The notes beneath the pieces are model-generated. The model saw only the letters and a program-made list of their open reading frames with translations. It did not search any database and was not told the origin of the DNA. Shown here in pieces: positions 58,808 to 64,000 of a stretch of DNA of 64,000 nt (position 1 is its first letter; each line of letters begins with the position of its first letter). This DNA is from Pantoea anthophila. GTDB lineage: Bacteria > Pseudomonadota > Gammaproteobacteria > Enterobacterales > Enterobacteriaceae. The stretch covers positions 451,685-515,684 of the forward strand of contig NZ_VHIZ01000056.1 of the NCBI RefSeq assembly GCF_006494375.1, in the 5' to 3' direction. The position numbers and the translations under genes are program-made.

Positions 58808-58965
58808 CACTTCCTCTCTGCCATCGTCTACGCCGCCGCATTATAGAGATCTCTGCGACAATACCCAATCTGTTCTCTCATTATTCTCGTCAGGGATAAA
58901 GGTTTCGTTAGCCGTCATCTGCACGTAAACTTGCCAGACGGAAGCGCGAACGGGATGTCCACTTT

Positions 58966-60426
58966 ATGACCACTTTTTATACGCTGATCAGCTGGTTGCT
59001 GCTGTTTGGTTACTGGCTGCTGATTGCCGGTGTCACACTGCGCATCCTGATAAAACGCCGGGCTGTCACGTCGGCGATGGCCTGGCTGCTGGTTATCTAT
59101 ATTCTGCCGCTGGTCGGCATTATCGCTTATCTCTCCTTTGGCGAACTGCACCTGGGTAAACGTCGCGCGGAGCGCGCCCGCACCATGTGGCCGTCAACGG
59201 CCCGCTGGCTGAACGATCTGAAGCAGTGCCGCGAGATTTTCGCGACGGAACACAGCGACGTCGCGCGCTCGTTATTTGAGCTTTGCTACCATCGTCAGGG
59301 CATTGCCGGGGTAAAGGGAAACCAGCTGCAACTGTTAACCAGCGCCGATGATGTGATGCAGGCACTGATTCGTGACATCCAGCTGGCCCGCCATAATATC
59401 GAGATGGTGTTTTATATCTGGCACCCCGGTGGTCTGGCTGATGAAGTTGCCGAATCGCTGATGGCGGCGTCGCGCCGTGGCGTCCACTGCCGTCTGCTGC
59501 TGGACTCAGCGGGCAGCGTAAACTTTTTCCGCAGCCCCTGGGCGGGCATGATGCGCAACGCCGGCATTGACGTAGTGGAAGCGTTACAGGTGAGCCTGCT
59601 GCGCGTCTTTCTGCGGCGGATGGATCTGCGCCAGCATCGTAAAATCGTGCTTATTGATAACTATATCGCCTACACCGGCAGTATGAATCTGGTCGACCCC
59701 CGCTTCTTTAAACAGAGTGCCGGTGTGGGTCAGTGGATTGATCTGATGGCGCGTATGGAAGGCCCGGTCGCGACCGCGATGGGGATCGTTTTCAGCTGCG
59801 ACTGGGAAATCGAAACCGGTAAGCGCATTCTGCCGCCCCCGCCCGATCGCAACATCATGCCGTTTGAACAGGAGAGCGGCCATACCGTGCAGGTGATCGC
59901 CTCCGGTCCCGGTTTTCCGGAAGATATGATCCATCAGGCCCTGCTGACCGCCGTCTATTCGGCACGTGAGCAGCTGATCATGACGACCCCCTACTTTGTG
60001 CCCAGCGACGACCTGCTGCATGCGATCTGCACGGCGGCGCAGCGTGGCGTCAGCGTCAGCCTGATCCTGCCGCGTCACAATGACTCGCTGCTGGTCGGCT
60101 GGGCCAGCCGCGCCTTCTTCAGTGAATTGCTGGAGGCGGGCGTGAAGATTTACCAGTTTGAAGATGGCCTGCTGCATACCAAGAGCGTGCTGGTGGACGG
60201 ACAGCTGAGCCTGGTCGGCACCGTGAATCTCGATATGCGCAGTTTATGGCTTAATTTCGAGGTGACGCTGGTGGTGGATGATGCGGGCTTCGGCAGTGAC
60301 CTGGCCTGCGTACAGGATGACTATATCGCGCGGTCGCGCCTGCTGGAGGGTAAGCGCTGGGCAAAACGTGCCTGGTGGCAGCGCATTGTTGAACGACTGT
60401 TTTACTTCTTCAGCCCTTTACTGTAA
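58966..60426 (+). CDS. clsA: Cardiolipin synthase A
   Basis: ClsA condenses two phosphatidylglycerol molecules to cardiolipin at the inner membrane. It has 486 residues, as in E. coli. Two N-terminal membrane helices (about 3-28 and 38-58) precede two phospholipase-D HKD motifs: [18 protein letters not shown] and [18 protein letters not shown]. Confidence 0.97.
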   Translation: MTTFYTLISWLLLFGYWLLIAGVTLRILIKRRAVTSAMAWLLVIYILPLVGIIAYLSFGELHLGKRRAERARTMWPSTARWLNDLKQCREIFATEHSDVARSLFELCYHRQGIAGVKGNQLQLLTSADDVMQALIRDIQLARHNIEMVFYIWHPGGLADEVAESLMAASRRGVHCRLLLDSAGSVNFFRSPWAGMMRNAGIDVVEALQVSLLRVFLRRMDLRQHRKIVLIDNYIAYTGSMNLVDPRFFKQSAGVGQWIDLMARMEGPVATAMGIVFSCDWEIETGKRILPPPPDRNIMPFEQESGHTVQVIASGPGFPEDMIHQALLTAVYSAREQLIMTTPYFVPSDDLLHAICTAAQRGVSVSLILPRHNDSLLVGWASRAFFSELLEAGVKIYQFEDGLLHTKSVLVDGQLSLVGTVNLDMRSLWLNFEVTLVVDDAGFGSDLACVQDDYIARSRLLEGKRWAKRAWWQRIVERLFYFFSPLL

Positions 60427-60471
60427 AACGAGCCAGATTGTGTAAATGGCCGCAGGCAGACAGGACAGACT

Positions 60472-60795
60472 ATGGATTTAAATAATCGCCTTACCGAAGA
60501 TGAAACGCTGGAACAGGCCTACGATATTTTTCTCGAACTGGCAGGTGACAATCTCGATCCGGCAGACATCATTCTCTTCAATCTGCAGTTTGAGGAGCGC
60601 GGTGGCGCAGAGCTGTTCGACCCGTCTGAAGACTGGAAAGATCATGTTGATTTCGATCTGAACCCTGACTTTTTCGCCGAGGTAGTGATTGGGCTGGGTG
60701 AAGCGGACGGTGAGCCGATCACCGACGTCTTTGCGCGCGTGCTGCTGTGCCGTGAAAAAGATCACAAGCTGTGTCATATCCTGTGGCGTGAATAG
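60472..60795 (+). CDS. yciU: YciU (HI1450 family, dsDNA mimic)
   Basis: A 107-residue acidic protein; the DUF440 family is proposed to mimic double-stranded DNA. Characteristic stretches are [20 protein letters not shown] and [14 protein letters not shown]. It lies 45 bases after clsA, the conserved order. Confidence 0.94.
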   Translation: MDLNNRLTEDETLEQAYDIFLELAGDNLDPADIILFNLQFEERGGAELFDPSEDWKDHVDFDLNPDFFAEVVIGLGEADGEPITDVFARVLLCREKDHKLCHILWRE

Positions 60796-60853
60796 ACCGC
60801 CGATGCGCGGTGACGTGAATGTCGTCGTCGCGCAGCATCCCACAACAGAAAAC

Positions 60854-60871
60854 GCCGGGCAATTGCCCGGC
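60854..60871. terminator. Bidirectional terminator between yciU and oppF
   Basis: GCCGGGCAATTGCCCGGC is a perfect 18-base palindrome with T-rich tails on both sides (CATTTTG and, on the minus strand, CGTTTTC). Confidence 0.88.
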
Positions 60872-60879
60872 ATTTTGCT

Positions 60880-61877
60880 TCAGAGCGGGTCGACCTTGAG
60901 ACAGGAGACCGCATGGTGGAAGCTGCCTTCCAGCAGCGGACGGGTTTTCGCACACTCCGGTCCGGCAATCGGACAGCGGGTGCGGAACACACAGCCTGAC
61001 GGCGGATTGATCGGCGACGGCAGCTCCCCTTCCAGTAGCTGAATCTGCTTGTTCTTCTCCAGATCGGGATCGGGAATCGGCACGGCAGACATCAGCGCCC
61101 GGGTGTAAGGGTGCTGCGGATTGCCATAGACCTCGCTGTAGGTGCCCAGCTCCACCGCATGTCCCAGATACATTACCAGTACGCGATCAGAGATATGTTT
61201 CACCACGGCCAGATCGTGCGCGATGAAGATCAGTGACAGTCCCATTTCACGCTGCAGCTGCTGCAGCAGATTCACTACCTGCGCCTGAATCGACACGTCG
61301 AGCGCCGAAACCGGCTCATCACAGATAATGAGCTTTGGCTCCAGAATCAGCGCACGGGCGATGCCGATACGCTGGCACTGGCCGCCCGAAAACTCATGCG
61401 GATAGCGGTTAATCAGGTTCGGCAGCAGGCCCACCTTCATCATCATATTTTTGACGCGGTCTTTCACTTCCTGACGCGCCATCTTCGGATGATAGGTGCG
61501 CAGCGGCTCGGCGATGATATCGCCGATAGTCATACGCGGATTCAGAGAGGCCAGCGGGTCCTGGAAGATCATCTGAATGTCGCTGCGCGCCTTGCGCCAC
61601 TCCTCTTCGCTCTGACCGAGCAGATCGCGGCCTAACCAGGCGACACGCCCTTCTGTGGCTTTGACCAGCCCGATAATGGCGCGTGCCAGCGTCGATTTGC
61701 CGCAGCCGGACTCGCCCACCACGCCCAGGGTTTCCCCTTCATAGAGACGCAGGCTGACCCCGTCCACCGCTTTCAGGGTTTTTGAAGGCTGCCAGAACCA
61801 CTGCTTGCCATCTTTGATGTCGAAATGCACCTTCAGGTCGGCGATTTCCAGTAACACTTTCTTTTCAGCTACGGTGC

Positions 61878-61881
<4 letters not shown>
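60880..61881 (-). CDS. oppF: OppF, oligopeptide ABC transporter ATPase
   Basis: A 333-residue ATPase. Walker A is GESGCGKST, the signature is SGGQCQRIGIARALI and Walker B is LIICDEPVSALD. The C-terminal oligopeptide extension (CVFRTRCPIAGPECAK) is typical. It overlaps oppD by four bases (ATGA) and is the last gene of opp. Confidence 0.97.
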
Positions 61882-62891
<1,010 letters not shown>

Positions 62892-62902
62892 CGGGAAACT
62901 CC

Positions 62903-63811
62903 TTAACGATCTTTCGGGTCGAGGGCATCACGCAGGCCATCGCCGATAAAGTTGAAACAGAACAGCGTGACCACCAGGAAGCCCGCCGGGAACAGCAACA
63001 GCCACGGCGACACTTCCATAGAGTTGGCTCCGTCGCTCAGCAGTGCGCCCCAGCTGCTCAGGGGTTCCTGCGTGCCCAGACCCAGGAAGCTCAGGAAGGA
63101 TTCAAACAGGATCATACTGGGCACCAGCAGTGAGGCGTAAACCACCACCACCCCCAGCACGTTGGGCACGATATGGCGCACCACAATTTTCCAGGTCGAT
63201 ACCCCACCCACATGGGCGGCTTCGATAAACTCTTTGCGCTTCAGGCTCAGCGTCTGGCCGCGCACAATACGCGCCATATCCAGCCACGACACCATGCCGA
63301 TGGCGGCAAAGATCAGCAGGATGTTACGACCAAAGAAGGTCACCAGCAGGATCACGAAGAACATGAACGGGAAGGAGTTGAGGATTTCCAGAACACGCAT
63401 CATGGCCGAGTCGATTTTGCCGCCCAGGTAACCGGCAATGGATCCATACAGGGTACCGACCACCACGGCGATCAGGGCGGAGGCGACGCCGACCATCAGG
63501 GAGATCCGGCCGCCAATGGCCACACGCACCAGCAGGTCACGCCCCGACGAGTCGGTGCCGAACCAGTGACCGGAAGTGGTATCCGGCGGTGAAGACATCA
63601 TCGCCCAGTCGGTATCGTCGTAGGTGAACTGTGCCACCATCGGCGCGATAATCACAAACAGCGTAATGACCAGCAGCACCAGCAGGCTGATCAGGGCTGC
63701 CCGGTTATGGATAAAACGACGACGCGCGTCCTGCCAGAGACTGCGCCCTTCTACTTCAAGCTTCTCACTGAACGCATCAAGAGCTTCGCTGTTTTTCTTA
63801 CTTAACATCAT
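62903..63811 (-). CDS. oppC: OppC, oligopeptide ABC transporter permease
   Basis: A 302-residue inner-membrane permease that begins MMLSKKNSEALDAFSEKL, like E. coli OppC. WFGTDSSGRDLLVRVAIGG and the EAA-loop region FIEAAHVGGVSTWKIVVRHI are characteristic. The stop lies 11 bases from oppD. Confidence 0.97.
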   Translation of the reverse strand: MMLSKKNSEALDAFSEKLEVEGRSLWQDARRRFIHNRAALISLLVLLVITLFVIIAPMVAQFTYDDTDWAMMSSPPDTTSGHWFGTDSSGRDLLVRVAIGGRISLMVGVASALIAVVVGTLYGSIAGYLGGKIDSAMMRVLEILNSFPFMFFVILLVTFFGRNILLIFAAIGMVSWLDMARIVRGQTLSLKRKEFIEAAHVGGVSTWKIVVRHIVPNVLGVVVVYASLLVPSMILFESFLSFLGLGTQEPLSSWGALLSDGANSMEVSPWLLLFPAGFLVVTLFCFNFIGDGLRDALDPKDR

Positions 63812-63825
63812 GGCGAACTCCGCAA

Positions 63826-64000
63826 TCAGTAACGAATTTTGGGATCGATGACGGCATAGAGCACGTCAACAATCGCGTTAAACAGGATGGTCAGCAGACC
63901 GACCAGAATCGTCAGGCTCATCACCAGCGAGTAGTCGCGGTTCAGTGCGCCGTTAACAAACAGCTGACCGATGCCCGGCAGACCGTAGATCGATTCGATC
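63826..64000 (-). CDS. oppB: OppB, oligopeptide ABC transporter permease (3' end)
   Basis: Only the last 57 codons are present, running off the right edge. The sequence reads ESIYGLPGIGQLFVNGALNR and ends in AVIDPKIRY before TGA at 63826-63828, typical of OppB/DppB C-termini. The gap to oppC is 14 bases. The start, and oppA, lie outside the window. Confidence 0.93.
   Translation of the reverse strand, partial: IESIYGLPGIGQLFVNGALNRDYSLVMSLTILVGLLTILFNAIVDVLYAVIDPKIRY

Overview
The window is chromosomal DNA of an enterobacterium, most likely Pantoea or a close relative in Erwiniaceae. It is GC-rich and gene-dense. Its backbone follows the E. coli order sap - fabI - yciW - rnb - yciR - osmB - pyrF - lapAB - pgpB - ribA - acnA - cysB - topA - sohB - btuR - rluB - yciO - trp - ompW - yciCBA - tonB - yciI - clsA - yciU - opp. 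The genus is inferred from gene content (separate trpG and trpD, an rpfF/rpfR pair) and was not tested by a database search. I saw no rRNA, tRNA, CRISPR array, integrase or insertion sequence.

Layout. 1-4.7 kb: sapA (3' part) and sapBCDF, a peptide ABC importer. 4.8-7.0 kb: fabI and yciW. 7.0-16.8 kb: an insertion between yciW and rnb, which are neighbours in E. coli. It holds a LysR regulator, an AT-rich patch of small unknown or decayed genes (8.0-9.9 kb), a YoaK-like membrane protein, a chemotaxis receptor, a glucose-family PTS permease and a YdeP-type molybdopterin oxidoreductase. 16.8-21.3 kb: rnb, then cstA with a yjiX-family gene. 21.5-24.3 kb: a convergent pair made of a PAS-GGDEF-EAL protein (YciR/RpfR) and an RpfF crotonase. 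This is a complete-looking fatty-acid (DSF/BDSF) signalling module wired to cyclic-di-GMP. 24.7-25.4 kb: a lone araD.

25.7-42.6 kb is conserved backbone: osmB, yciH-pyrF, lapAB, pgpB, ribA, acnA, three very small genes (ymiC, yciX, ymiA), cysB, topA, yciN, sohB, yciK-btuR and rluB. Two notable non-coding elements lie here: a perfect 23-bp palindrome just upstream of ribA, and a 93-bp structured inverted-repeat element between ribA and acnA. 43.3-44.0 kb holds a lipoprotein with an intact-looking trypsin-type catalytic triad, beside a 780-bp AT-rich gap. 44.0-52.4 kb has yciO, rnm and the trp operon (trpL, E, G, D, CF, B, A). Its leader peptide has a single Trp codon and an extended reading frame.

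52.5-64 kb: a BON-domain lipoprotein, ompW with an FNR-type site upstream, a YkgJ-family cysteine-cluster gene, yciC, yciB, yciA, tonB, yciI, a small membrane protein, a YmgB/AriR-like regulator beside TGTACA-type dyads, yciY, clsA, yciU and oppFDC with the 3' end of oppB. Together the window encodes peptide uptake (Sap, Opp), envelope lipid and LPS homeostasis (FabI, LapAB, PgpB, ClsA, YciB), tryptophan and cysteine control, and several inputs to biofilm and cyclic-di-GMP signalling.
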